From contig JBKCIQ010000051.1 in NCBI GenBank assembly GCA_046302135.1, positions 1-28,742 of the forward strand: a stretch of 28,742 bases of DNA, written 5' to 3'. Below are positions 1 through 8,513 of this stretch, one piece after another. Each line of letters begins with the position of its first letter. Position 1 is the first letter of the stretch. This DNA is from AM-1111 sp046302135. Its GTDB lineage: Bacteria; Bacteroidota; Bacteroidia; B-17B0; Aurantibacillaceae. The notes under the pieces are model-generated. The model was not told the origin of the DNA and searched no databases. It saw nothing but the letters and a program-made list of their open reading frames with translations. The position numbers and the translations under genes were made by a program.

Positions 1-928
1 CAGCTTTAGCTTTGTTTTTCTTAACGGCAATTTTCTTCTTAGAAACTACAACTTTCTTTTTAGACTTGCTTGCAACCACTTTTTTAACTGCCTTTTTCTT
101 CACTGCTTTTTTAGGTGAAGGTTTAGATTTTTTCTTTGTTACTGTTTTAATAACTTTTTTAGTTGCAATCTTTTTAGATGCCTTAACAGTTTTCTTTTTC
201 GAAACTTGTTTTTTTACAGGAGCTTTTTTTGTAGTCTTTTTCTGTATTGAAACTTTTTTCTTGGGAACTTCTATTTTAGATGTTGTCTCCTTTTTTACTT
301 CTACCACTTTGAAGTTTTCAACAGATTCATCCCAATGTGGGCTAGGTTGATGATGACCTGTTTTGTCAATTTCATTACAAAGTAATTCAAACACTTTTTC
401 AATGCCATCCATTCCCCAAACAGAACGATACTTGTTCGATTGTCTGTAATAGTCAATGAGTGGGGCTGTTTTATTTTGATATTCAACAATTCTATTGGAT
501 ATTACATTTTCATTTCTGTCATCTTCCCTGCCTGAGTCTTTTCCTCTTTGTAAAAGTCTTTTTACGAGCTCATCGTTATTTACTTCAAGTGAAAGTGTAA
601 CATTTATTTTAGCATTAAACTTTGCAAGTAAATTATCAAGTGCTAACGCTTGAACGGTTGTTCTAGGGAAGCCATCAAAAATAAATCCATGGGCTTCAGG
701 ATTGTTTTCAAGTTGTTTCTCGATCATACCTATAACAATATCATCGGATACTAACTCACCTTTGTCCATTATTTCTTTTGCAGCTTTTCCAAGTGGGGTT
801 TCGTGAGCAATTTCTCTTCTGAGCATATCTCCTGTAGAGAGGTGAATGAGTTGATACTTATCGGAAAGTCTTACAGACTGAGTTCCTTTTCCTGAGCCCG
901 GCGGGCCAAATAAAACTATGTTAAACAT
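1..928 (-). CDS. adk: Adenylate kinase with lysine-rich C-terminal tail (3' end beyond window)
   Basis: Adenylate kinase interconverts ATP + AMP and 2 ADP in the cytoplasm. Translating the minus strand from the ATG at 928 gives an open frame to the left edge, 309 codons with no stop. The P-loop GPPGSGKGT is at residues 8-16, the AMP-binding segment STGDMLRR at 31-38, DGFPRT at 85-90, and a short, zinc-free LID around RGKDSGREDD (128-137). The kinase core ends near residue 190, the usual length for Bacteroidota. After it comes a tail of at least 119 residues, of which 43 of the last 99 visible are lysine, mixed with Ala, Val, Thr and Ser and with histone H1-like SPKKA. Arginine is absent from the tail. 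hpt lies 60 bases upstream, with no promoter seen between, so the two are probably co-transcribed. The core assignment is certain; the role of the tail is unknown, and nucleic-acid or polyanion binding is inference. Confidence 0.95.
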   Translation of the reverse strand, partial: MFNIVLFGPPGSGKGTQSVRLSDKYQLIHLSTGDMLRREIAHETPLGKAAKEIMDKGELVSDDIVIGMIEKQLENNPEAHGFIFDGFPRTTVQALALDNLLAKFNAKINVTLSLEVNNDELVKRLLQRGKDSGREDDRNENVISNRIVEYQNKTAPLIDYYRQSNKYRSVWGMDGIEKVFELLCNEIDKTGHHQPSPHWDESVENFKVVEVKKETTSKIEVPKKKVSIQKKTTKKAPVKKQVSKKKTVKASKKIATKKVIKTVTKKKSKPSPKKAVKKKAVKKVVASKSKKKVVVSKKKIAVKKNKAKA

Positions 929-988
929 ATTGATGAAATTGAAAAACTAAATTAATAAAAATTTGATTTTTTCTAAAAGTATATTGAA

Positions 989-1549
989 TTATTTCCCATG
1001 ATTTGGATCAAGCACGAAAATTTCCGGTAAATTCCTACCTAAACCATCATAATCCAGTCCGTATCCAACTACAAAATCATTAGGGATGATTAATCCCGGA
1101 TAATCTACATTTATAGCTTTTTTATAGGCTTCAGGTTTGAATAATAGCGTAGCTATACGGATGTCCTTTACGTGGCGCTGTTGTAATAAGTGATATAATT
1201 TTTCCAGGGTTGTTCCGGTGTCTACGATATCTTCAATAATGACCACTTTGCGGTCTTTTATTTCCTCAGTAAGTCCGATTAACTCGGTTACGCTTCCCGA
1301 AGAACTTACCCCATGGTAAGAGGCTACTTTAATGAAAGAAATATTACAAGAAATGGTTATTTTGCGAAGTAGATCTGCTGCAAACATAAATGAGCCGTTT
1401 AAAATGACTAAAAAGAGGGGGTTTTCACCATCTAGTTCTGAATTTATTTTATCTGAAACTTCTTTAATAGCCAGATTTATTTTTTCTGCAGAAATGTAAG
1501 GTTTGAATACTTTGTCCTTAAGCTGAATTTTTTGTGAGGATTGCATCAT
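989..1549 (-). CDS. hpt: Hypoxanthine phosphoribosyltransferase
   Basis: Purine-salvage enzyme that makes IMP (and usually GMP) from hypoxanthine (or guanine) and PRPP in the cytoplasm. The protein has 186 residues, normal for the family. The PRPP-binding loop VVIIEDIVDTGTT is at 102-114, the flexible-loop start ASYHGVSSSG at 76-85, the base-contacting lysine lies in LLFKPEAY (135-142), and the C-terminal DFVVGYGLDYDGLGRNLP at 158-175 is typical of bacterial Hpt. Two adjacent ATG codons (1549 and 1546) are possible starts; neither has a clear Shine-Dalgarno, which is normal in Bacteroidota. It is the first gene of a leftward pair with adk; the hpt–adk neighbourhood is common in this phylum. 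Confidence 0.96.
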   Translation of the reverse strand: MMQSSQKIQLKDKVFKPYISAEKINLAIKEVSDKINSELDGENPLFLVILNGSFMFAADLLRKITISCNISFIKVASYHGVSSSGSVTELIGLTEEIKDRKVVIIEDIVDTGTTLEKLYHLLQQRHVKDIRIATLLFKPEAYKKAINVDYPGLIIPNDFVVGYGLDYDGLGRNLPEIFVLDPNHGK

Positions 1550-1638
1550 TATCGCGAAATTACAAATAGTTAAGCTTTCGCAATTAACATAGTAATAAAA
1601 TAAAACATTTTTGAAGCTTTTAAATAACTTGATTTTCG

Positions 1639-1670
1639 TTGTTGTGTGAATTTATCTGGCAATAAATTTG
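1639..1670 (+). promoter_or_regulatory. Predicted Bacteroidota-type promoter for the helicase gene
   Basis: TAAATTTG at 1663-1670 is an exact match to the Bacteroidota -7 element TAnnTTTG. Upstream lie two overlapping candidates for the -33 TTG, at 1639-1641 and 1642-1644, giving spacers of 21 and 18 bases. Transcription would start near 1675 and leave a leader of about 105 bases before the helicase ATG. This is prediction from sequence only. Confidence 0.5.
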
Positions 1671-1779
1671 AAAACAGGACAATAATTTGAGGTTTTATAA
1701 TAAAAACCCTTTACGTATTGTATTAATATTGTAGTCTTTAAATTCACTTTTTTTAGAAATTGAAAAACTTAAGGATCAG

Positions 1780-3180
1780 ATGATTTCATTTAAAGCCCTT
1801 TATGATAAAATTAGAGCTTCACTTTCCTTTGAGCCAACAATTGATCAATCTGAACTAATTGAAAAATTAAGTCAATTTATTACTTCTGATTCCAACAACG
1901 AATTATTTATTTTACGCGGTTATGCTGGTACAGGAAAGACCAGCGTAATAGGTGCATTAACCAAATCATTGTCCTCGGTTCAATTTAAAAGTGTTTTACT
2001 TGCTCCAACCGGCCGTGCAGCAAAAGTTTTATCTAGGTACTCAGGCAAACGTGCATTCACCATTCATCGTAAGATCTACAAAAAATATTTAGAACCCGAA
2101 GGTGGAATCCGTTTCGGTTTGGCGGAAAATAAACATAAAAACACTTTGTTCATAGTAGATGAAGCATCTATGATCGGTGATCAGCGTTCTAATGAGGATT
2201 TTTCAGGTACTAGTTTAATGGACGATCTGATGGAATATGTTTATAGCGGGGATAATTGTAAGTTAATTTTTAGTGGAGATGTTGCACAGTTGCCCCCGGT
2301 TGGTTCTCCGATTTCCCCTGCACTCAATCCCGCCTATCTTAAAAATAAGTATTCATTTTCCATCAAAGGTTCGGAGCTAAAAACCGTTGTCCGTCAAGCT
2401 AATGAAAGCGGCGTTTTATTCAATGCTACTGCCTTACGTGTGCAGTTGTATCAATCTTCAAAAGAATTTCCTCAGTTGACAAATTTTAAAGATGTGGTAA
2501 AGGTATCCGGTGAGTTTTTGGAAGACGCATTAAATGAAGCCTACAGAGATTTTGGTGATGAGAATGTTTTGATCATCACAAGAAGTAATAAAAGAGCCAA
2601 CCTCTTTAATCAACAAATAAGAGTAAGAATAAAGTTTAGGGAGGAAAGTATTTCTGCAGGTGATCTTATGATGGCGGTTAAAAATAATTATACCTTGTTG
2701 GAAGAAAATTCTCCTGTTGGTTTTATTGCTAATGGCGATGGAATTGAGCTATTGAAGGTCATACGTCAAACGGAAATGTATGGATTGCAATTCGCAGAGG
2801 TTGTTTTCCGTTTGCCAGATTATCCTGAGCAACCTGAAGTTAGGGGAATGTTGAATCTCAGTACTGTTACCTCAGAAAATCCAAATATGACTTACCAAGA
2901 GCAGCGAGCTTTGGCCAATTTGATTTTACAGGATTTACCTGCTAACGCCTCACGTTATGACCAGGTTAAATATTTAAGGGAAAATGAATTTTATAATGCT
3001 CTTCAGGTGAAGTTCAGTTACGCTGTAACCTGTCATAAATCTCAGGGTGGGCAATGGCCATGCGTCTTTATCGATAAAGGGTACATAAATCAAGAAATGC
3101 CAGGTGAAGAATATTATCGCTGGTTATACACCGCCATTACTCGTGCTACTGAAAAAGTTTATCTGATTAATTTCGAATAA
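1780..3180 (+). CDS. RecD/Dda-like superfamily 1B ATP-dependent DNA helicase
   Basis: A 466-residue SF1 helicase of the compact RecD2/Dda-like type that Bacteroidota carry as a stand-alone protein; expected to unwind DNA 5'-3' during repair or replication restart. Motif I (Walker A) GYAGTGKT is at 47-54, motif Ia APTGRAA at 75-81, motif II VDEAS at 126-130, motif III FSGDVAQLPPVG at 164-175. The UvrD-like C-terminal part has CHKSQGGQW at 418-426 (motif V) and YTAITRA at 450-456 (motif VI). There is no RecB, RecC or other nuclease partner next to it, so a RecBCD complex is not supported here. Its stop is 3 bases from the stop of the convergent gene on the other strand, leaving no room for a separate terminator. 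Family is sure; exact cellular role is inferred. Confidence 0.9.
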   Translation: MISFKALYDKIRASLSFEPTIDQSELIEKLSQFITSDSNNELFILRGYAGTGKTSVIGALTKSLSSVQFKSVLLAPTGRAAKVLSRYSGKRAFTIHRKIYKKYLEPEGGIRFGLAENKHKNTLFIVDEASMIGDQRSNEDFSGTSLMDDLMEYVYSGDNCKLIFSGDVAQLPPVGSPISPALNPAYLKNKYSFSIKGSELKTVVRQANESGVLFNATALRVQLYQSSKEFPQLTNFKDVVKVSGEFLEDALNEAYRDFGDENVLIITRSNKRANLFNQQIRVRIKFREESISAGDLMMAVKNNYTLLEENSPVGFIANGDGIELLKVIRQTEMYGLQFAEVVFRLPDYPEQPEVRGMLNLSTVTSENPNMTYQEQRALANLILQDLPANASRYDQVKYLRENEFYNALQVKFSYAVTCHKSQGGQWPCVFIDKGYINQEMPGEEYYRWLYTAITRATEKVYLINFE

Positions 3181-3183
3181 AAA

Positions 3184-4446
3184 TCAGGTCTTCCTTTTTT
3201 TCTTTTTTGCCGCAGGAAACAAAACATTGTTTAGAATCAGGCGATAACCAGCACTGTTAGCGTGTAAGTTAAGATCTGTTGGTGGATCTTCTACGCGATG
3301 TTGATAGTCTTCCGGATCGTGCCCCCCATAAAAACTCCAGGTTCCTTTACCGTATTCACCATGGATGTAGCGAGCCTCTCCTGCAGATTTATTTTCACCC
3401 ATAATTAATACATTTTTCTTGATGTATTTTTTTTCGTAACCCACGGTCTGCCCCCAAAATCCTTTTATCAAATTTTCGTGATTCTGACAAAGCATACTAG
3501 GAACAGGATCCCACTTTGCAGAAAAATCAAATAGGCTAAAAAAATCATTTTCTTTAACTACGCCCTTCATACTTCTTGTATTGTAAGTGTCAATGGTTGA
3601 AAATTCATATTCATTAGGATTTGTGCTGAGTGTAAAATTTTCAAATGCAAAGCAACGGCTGTAATCTATTTTTTTATTCATGTTAGGATCTGCCGGATCA
3701 TGGTCAAACATCTCTGCACAAATATCTACTCCTTCTGAAGCTAATGCTACATCATAGCTGTCAGATGCAGAACACATCGCAAAAAGGAATCCTCCTCCGG
3801 AACAGAAATCACGTATTTTCTTTGCAACAGCAAGTTTCATTTCAGACACTTTAGAGTAACCGAGTTTTTTTGCCATCGCTTCATTGCTTCTTACTTCCTC
3901 CTGGTACCATGCTGCATTTTTATAACTACTATAAAATCTTCCATATTGCCCCGTGAAATCTTCGTGATGCAAATGCAGCCAATCATATTTTGGAAGAACT
4001 TCAGATAAAACATCTTCGTCATAAATAATGTCATAAGGAATTTCAGCATAAGTTAAAACTAGGGTTACCGCATCGTCCCAAGGTTGTTTTCCCTTAGGTG
4101 AATAAACAGCCATCTTTGGTGCTTTTTCAAGTTTTATCGCGTCTTGATTTACTTCTGGGTTGGAAATTTCGTCTAAAATAGCAGCAGCTTTTGCATCGGG
4201 AATGGTTTCAAAGCTAACGCCGCGCGTAGTGCACTCCATTGAGAGTTGCTTGTTGTATTGAAATAGAAAGCTTCCTCCACGATAATTTAAAAGCCATTTT
4301 ACTTCTACTTCATTAGTTAAAACCCAATAGGCAATTCCGTATGCTTTTAAATGATTCTTTTGCGTGTTATCCATTGGAATCAATAAAAAGCTAGAAAACA
4401 AATTGAGGTTTGAAACCAGAAACCCTATGATCAATAATTTTTTCAT
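3184..4446 (-). CDS. Exported GATase-like protein of the Bacteroidota 'asparagine synthetase B' family
   Basis: A 420-residue protein with an N-terminal signal peptide (MKK, then a hydrophobic stretch to about residue 20) followed by the conserved start of the family, ending QKNHLKAYGIAYW near residue 43 and WLLNYRGGSF near 52-61. Similar Bacteroidota proteins are usually labelled asparagine synthetase B, but I see neither the N-terminal Cys2 nucleophile of class II glutaminases nor an SGGLDS pyrophosphatase loop, so that name is probably a carry-over. The middle and end (WLHLHHEDFTGQYG, GGGFLFAMCSASDS, HGEYGKGTWSFYGGHDPEDY) look like a class I glutamine amidotransferase-like fold, the type used in ThuA- and DUF4159-like proteins, here probably periplasmic. 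It ends in a basic run AAKKKKRKT. A 76-base gap with no recognised promoter separates it from the WD40 gene upstream. Function unknown. Confidence 0.75.
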   Translation of the reverse strand: MKKLLIIGFLVSNLNLFSSFLLIPMDNTQKNHLKAYGIAYWVLTNEVEVKWLLNYRGGSFLFQYNKQLSMECTTRGVSFETIPDAKAAAILDEISNPEVNQDAIKLEKAPKMAVYSPKGKQPWDDAVTLVLTYAEIPYDIIYDEDVLSEVLPKYDWLHLHHEDFTGQYGRFYSSYKNAAWYQEEVRSNEAMAKKLGYSKVSEMKLAVAKKIRDFCSGGGFLFAMCSASDSYDVALASEGVDICAEMFDHDPADPNMNKKIDYSRCFAFENFTLSTNPNEYEFSTIDTYNTRSMKGVVKENDFFSLFDFSAKWDPVPSMLCQNHENLIKGFWGQTVGYEKKYIKKNVLIMGENKSAGEARYIHGEYGKGTWSFYGGHDPEDYQHRVEDPPTDLNLHANSAGYRLILNNVLFPAAKKKKRKT

Positions 4447-4522
4447 TTTGATTTACGTATTAAAATTAATAAAATAAAGAGAAATAAATTCTAAGTTTAA
4501 ATTTTTAAGGATATTTAAGTTT

Positions 4523-5434
4523 TTAATTGATAGCAACCTCCCAAACCATAATCTGTTTGTCATCTCCGGCTGAAACCAATTTGTTGGTGTGTTTAAGCCA
4601 AAGCAATGCATTTACAGAAAAAGCATGTCCATCAAACTTTTCTTTGTTTATCCTAAGTATTGGTGAAAGATCTTTTTTATTCCAGATTTTTATTGTTTTA
4701 TCTCTGCTCGCAGATGCAAAATATTCTGATTCTTCAATATCAATTAAACGATAAATGGCGTAATTATGTGCCGGGACAGATTTAATTTTATTGTAGTTGT
4801 TTTTGATGTCCCATAAATTAAGTTTGGCGTCCCGCCCGCCACTAATCAATTCGCTACTTTGATTAATTAAAAGATGGCAATTGCTAGCGAATTGATGGCT
4901 TTGAAATTCGTTTATAATTGAAAAATCAGAAGCGTTTAAAATAATTGTTCTACCGCTTCCTTCAGCCAACAAAAGGAAATTTTCATAACAATAAATCGAT
5001 CTTATCTTTTCATTACTGAATTTATTCCGATGAATATGTTTCATGCTTTCAGGGTTGTAAATATTTATACAACCATCGCCGCCAGAAGAATAAACCATTT
5101 TTCTCAAAGAATCATATTGAATGTCATAAATATGTCCTGTATGAAAATTAAAATCGTGAATTTCTTTTTTATTTTTCACGTCAATTACATGTATATGTCC
5201 GTTAGACGTACCAACCCACAACTGTGAAAAGTCTTTAACATACAATAACGCAAATATAGGTGCAGGTAACAGTGCAGAAAATTTATCCTGAATACCTTCC
5301 TCAATATTCCACTGTGCAATATATTTATCGCCTGATCCGCTAATGATCGTGTTTTCATCCCACCCTTTACATAGGCAATATATTGCAGCGTTATGCCCGC
5401 GCAAAGTAATTGATTTTTTGACCTGTATTCCCAT
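4523..5434 (-). CDS. Seven-bladed WD40 β-propeller protein at the end of an importer operon
   Basis: The 303 residues divide into seven WD40-like repeats of about 40 residues, each with a GH-, [ST]G.D- or W[DNE]-type landmark: blade 1 has LRGHNAAIYC and GSGDKYIAQWN, blade 5 SGGRDAKLNLWD, blade 6 SASRDKTIKIWN, blade 7 SAGDDKQIMVWE. It lacks a signal peptide or membrane segment, so it should act in the cytoplasm as a binding scaffold; no catalytic motif is visible. The start ATG lies only 16 bases after the ATPase gene on the same strand, which implies co-transcription with the lipoprotein–permease–ATPase operon. Blades 2-4 are degenerate compared with 1 and 5-7. What it binds cannot be told from the sequence. 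Confidence 0.88.
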   Translation of the reverse strand: MGIQVKKSITLRGHNAAIYCLCKGWDENTIISGSGDKYIAQWNIEEGIQDKFSALLPAPIFALLYVKDFSQLWVGTSNGHIHVIDVKNKKEIHDFNFHTGHIYDIQYDSLRKMVYSSGGDGCINIYNPESMKHIHRNKFSNEKIRSIYCYENFLLLAEGSGRTIILNASDFSIINEFQSHQFASNCHLLINQSSELISGGRDAKLNLWDIKNNYNKIKSVPAHNYAIYRLIDIEESEYFASASRDKTIKIWNKKDLSPILRINKEKFDGHAFSVNALLWLKHTNKLVSAGDDKQIMVWEVAIN

Positions 5435-5450
5435 GTAATATATTTATTCT

Positions 5451-6218
5451 TTATTTCGGATGATGAATTATTTTTCCTGTTGAAGAATCGAATTTAAGCC
5501 TGCTCCCGCTCAATAATTGATCTGGAATCCCTTGTTGTATAATATTTTTAGTATTATCAGATGTAAATTCTCTATTTTCTGAAATTACCATGCAGTAATC
5601 TGTCATCTGAAAAACTAACTCAAGGTCGTGAGAAGAAAAGATAAATAATTTATTTTCTGTAGTAGAAATATTCTGAAGAAGTTCCATGATTTCATAACGC
5701 GCTTTGTAATCTAGGAATGAAGTTGGTTCATCCAAAACGACTAAAGGAGTTTCCTGTACAAGAGCTCTGGCTATGAGTGTTCGCTGTCTCTCTCCGTCAC
5801 TGATCTGATTAACGAATCTATTTTGCAAGTGTTCAATGCCGCATAATTTTATATACTTATGGATAATCTCAGCATCTTTCTCTAAAATTTTACCTGAAAT
5901 CCCAGTATGCGGACACCTTCCCGATAAAACTAATGAGTAAACATCTAAGAATGGCACTTCCACTTTTTCAGTCAGCACTACACTGATTAGTTTTGACAAG
6001 TTATTATCGTTATACGGGAGTAATTTATTTTCATCAATAAATATTTCACCACTGATTAAAGGAAGTAAACCTGAAATTGTTTTTAGTAAGGTAGACTTAC
6101 CGATTCCATTTGCACCAATCACTCCTGTTAAACCGTTATCAACAGTAAAGTTTATCTCTTTAAGAATAATATTATCCGTACCGTAACCTATATCAATATT
6201 TTTTGCAATTAATTTCAT
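5451..6218 (-). CDS. ABC importer ATPase, iron/haem/cobalamin (FecE/BtuD) type
   Basis: ATP-hydrolysing subunit that powers uptake through the adjacent FecCD permease. I chose the ATG at 6218, which begins MKLIAKNIDIGYG and lies 2 bases after the permease stop; an in-frame ATG at 6257 would add 13 residues and overlap the permease by 37 bases. In the 255-residue form, Walker A GANGIGKST is at 35-43, the signature is SDGER at 140-144 (in place of SGGQ, common in this subfamily), Walker B LVVLDEPTSFLD at 159-170, and the H-loop is in FSSHDLE. The Q-loop region reads ISVVLTE, with Thr where Gln is usual, again seen in this subfamily. No cobalamin riboswitch or Fur-like site was found to fix the substrate. 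Confidence 0.92.
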   Translation of the reverse strand: MKLIAKNIDIGYGTDNIILKEINFTVDNGLTGVIGANGIGKSTLLKTISGLLPLISGEIFIDENKLLPYNDNNLSKLISVVLTEKVEVPFLDVYSLVLSGRCPHTGISGKILEKDAEIIHKYIKLCGIEHLQNRFVNQISDGERQRTLIARALVQETPLVVLDEPTSFLDYKARYEIMELLQNISTTENKLFIFSSHDLELVFQMTDYCMVISENREFTSDNTKNIIQQGIPDQLLSGSRLKFDSSTGKIIHHPK

Positions 6219-6220
6219 TT

Positions 6221-7237
6221 TTACTCTACATAATTGTTTTTTCTCATCAATATCCAAATGGTAAATGGCGCTCCTATAATAGAAGTAATTATATTAATTG
6301 GTAGGGTGAAATTTTCAGTGAAGAAAGATCCCATTCCATCACAAAGTAATAGTAAAATGCTTCCCATTAAAACACACGCAGGAATTAAAGTAAAATGGTT
6401 GCTGGTTCTGAAAATTATCCTTGCTAAATGAGGAACAATGAGTCCAACAAATGCTATAGGACCACAATAAGCTACGGTTATTCCGCTCAAAATCCCAGCG
6501 GTGGTGATGATCATCCATCTTAAATTTTTAATATTGGTTCCGGAACTTTTAGCATAATTGTCACCTAAAAGAAAATTATTTAGATTTTTCGCACTGAAAA
6601 CTGCAGCAATAATTGATATCAATGTGATGGGGATAAAAAGGTTTAGTTGGTTCCAGCTTAGATTATTTAGATTTCCCATAGACCAGATTACAAAACTTTT
6701 TAATTGATTAGGATTTGAAAAATATTCCAATAATCCTTGAACGGCGCTGTATAGAAATCCCAACATTATTCCTGCAAGCAACAGGGTAGAAGTATTTTTT
6801 ACTCGAGTGGAAATAAGTAGTATTGCAAGCATTGATAAAAAAGAACCACTCATACTAAAAAATGGAAGTCCGAAATAATTAAAATTATTTATCCAGGGTA
6901 AATTTATATAACCGGCCCCCATTATAAAGAGTGAAACAAATAAATTTGCTCCGCTGTTGATGCCTAGAATATATGGTCCTGCCAAAGGATTTCTAAACAA
7001 AGTTTGCATCATCAATCCACAAACAGCAAGTGCTGACCCGCAACACAATGCCGCAATAGATTTTGGTAACCTGAAATTTAAAATGATCTCCGAAGAATTT
7101 GAGTCTGATGATAAAAATAAAAATGATAAAATATTTTTAATTCCTATTTCCTTTGTTCCTGCTGATAGAGAAAATAAAAAGGAGGCAATCAACAGCATTA
7201 CCAAAATAGATAAATGATATGTCTTTAATTGTTTCAC
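6221..7237 (-). CDS. FecCD/BtuC-family ABC importer permease
   Basis: Inner-membrane channel subunit of a class II importer (siderophore, haem or vitamin B12). The 338 residues are largely hydrophobic and fit about ten membrane segments. Family hallmarks are visible: FRLPKSIAALCCGSALAVCG near residues 55-74, LFRNPLAGPYILGINSGA near 80-97, and GPIAFVGLIVPHLAR near 265-279, which contains the cytoplasmic coupling-helix glycine. The start codon is GTG at 7237 and overlaps the TGA stop of the substrate-binding lipoprotein as GTGA, a sign of translational coupling. The ATPase follows after 2 bases. Permease identity is firm; the substrate is not determined. Confidence 0.93.
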   Translation of the reverse strand: MKQLKTYHLSILVMLLIASFLFSLSAGTKEIGIKNILSFLFLSSDSNSSEIILNFRLPKSIAALCCGSALAVCGLMMQTLFRNPLAGPYILGINSGANLFVSLFIMGAGYINLPWINNFNYFGLPFFSMSGSFLSMLAILLISTRVKNTSTLLLAGIMLGFLYSAVQGLLEYFSNPNQLKSFVIWSMGNLNNLSWNQLNLFIPITLISIIAAVFSAKNLNNFLLGDNYAKSSGTNIKNLRWMIITTAGILSGITVAYCGPIAFVGLIVPHLARIIFRTSNHFTLIPACVLMGSILLLLCDGMGSFFTENFTLPINIITSIIGAPFTIWILMRKNNYVE

Positions 7238-8373
7238 GACAGTTTTCTATAATATTTTAGTTGGTGTTCCGGAAGAATGCCGGGATGAAATATTTTAATA
7301 AGGTCTTTCAGAATTTCTTCAGGGTTAAAAACACCTTTTTCCCAATATGCATTAGCACCATTTTTATTTTTTAGTAAGGTATTGTTGTAAATATTTTTCT
7401 TTTTGAATGCTCTGAATTCTGAATTTCGTGTGTCTTGATTTATGCAATCGCTTAATGATTCCCAGCCTTGTACATTCAGCCAAAAATTTGCGGATTTGGC
7501 TTTTACGTAAACCGCTTCGTAGCTTAGTGGCAAGCTTCCTTTATTGATATCATCTTTCCAAAAATAATCTGCACCTGCATCTTTGAGAAGCGTGGACATA
7601 TAACTTTTTCCACCTGGAACGAACCAGGTTCCGTTATAAATAATTTCCGTGATTACACTGGGTCTGGTGATTTTCTTGTCTAAAATTTGATTATTTACTT
7701 TTTCTCTTAGGGATAGATAATTTTCTTCCGTTAATTTAAAAAGTGAATCGGCCATTTTTTCTTTTTCAAAAAAGGCGGCTAAAAATTTTATCCATTCAGC
7801 TCTTTTCAAGGGATCTGATTCATATTGCTCAGTACAAAAAACAGTCGGAACGCCACTTTCATTTAGTCGCACGAGCCCTCGATCTGAATTTTGTGAAGAA
7901 ACAAAAGTGAAAACTAATTCTGGTTTTAAAAGTAAAGTATTTTCTACATCAATGTTTCCCGTAATTCCTACTTCCTTTATTTTTCCTGAGTTTATTTGAT
8001 TACTTAGTAGTTCACTCCAGATATAGTTTTTATTGTCAACTGCAACAATATTTTCAAGTTCGTTAAGTTTTTCAAATGCTCCAATGTAGATGGAGGAGAA
8101 ACAAACGATTTTTTTTACTGGCGTTGGAATATAAATAGCGGGGACTTTTAGATCAGGCTTTTTACTTCCTCTATGATATAAAACATAGGTTGCTATTGTG
8201 TCTTGCGGTATTCTGCTTCCGTAAACATAAAGTATTTTGTAGTCTTTTAAGTTGATAATTTGGAAGAGAGGTTTAGATAAACCATGATTTTCCTTGAAAG
8301 ACTTTTTATCTGAATATTCTTTGCATGAAAGAAGATAGGTGACTGTCATTATTATTAAAATGTTTTTCATCAT
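7234..8373 (-). CDS. Periplasmic substrate-binding lipoprotein of the FecCD importer
   Basis: Class III (BtuF/FhuD/HemT-like) solute-binding protein that would deliver a metal chelate, haem or cobamide to the permease. I place the start at the twin ATG 8373/8370; this gives a classic lipoprotein signal ending LLSC with Cys17, whereas the longest frame (8418) would bury that signal behind 15 extra residues. In the 379-residue form, the family pattern is present: KIVCFSSIYIGAFEKLN, then a DVENTLLLKPELVFTF segment, a long linking helix around KRAEWIKFLAAFFEKEKMA, and PGGKSYMSTLLKDAGADYFW in the second lobe. It is the first gene of the operon; 140 bases of divergent intergenic DNA separate it from ppx. 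A TonB-dependent receptor, often next to such operons, is absent here. Confidence 0.88.
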   Translation of the reverse strand: MMKNILIIMTVTYLLSCKEYSDKKSFKENHGLSKPLFQIINLKDYKILYVYGSRIPQDTIATYVLYHRGSKKPDLKVPAIYIPTPVKKIVCFSSIYIGAFEKLNELENIVAVDNKNYIWSELLSNQINSGKIKEVGITGNIDVENTLLLKPELVFTFVSSQNSDRGLVRLNESGVPTVFCTEQYESDPLKRAEWIKFLAAFFEKEKMADSLFKLTEENYLSLREKVNNQILDKKITRPSVITEIIYNGTWFVPGGKSYMSTLLKDAGADYFWKDDINKGSLPLSYEAVYVKAKSANFWLNVQGWESLSDCINQDTRNSEFRAFKKKNIYNNTLLKNKNGANAYWEKGVFNPEEILKDLIKIFHPGILPEHQLKYYRKLS

Positions 8374-8513
8374 TTGAACAGAGAATGAAAAATATTTCTT
8401 TTCAAATTTCATTACCATTTATTGTTTTGAAATCAGCTTTTACTTCTTTATTTTGGTAGCACTAATTTATAGAGTTAAATTAGAATAGCTATATAAATTT
8501 TAAGTCTTTCTTA

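Noticed and set aside
12..350. Plus-strand 112-residue frame very rich in Phe and Leu that looks like a membrane protein
   Set aside because: It is the exact antisense of the lysine-rich tail of adenylate kinase: AAA and AAG read backwards give TTT and CTT. No independent support.
1..361. Lysine-rich tail as a separate gene fused by a sequencing frameshift
   Set aside because: The frame runs without interruption through the linker (HHQPSPHWDESVENF) and the tail has no start codon or promoter of its own; but only raw reads could exclude it.
8419..8513. Possible cobalamin riboswitch or Fur box ahead of the importer operon
   Set aside because: The divergent gap has no conserved B12-box and no 19-base Fur-like palindrome that I can see; it is too short for a full B12 riboswitch.
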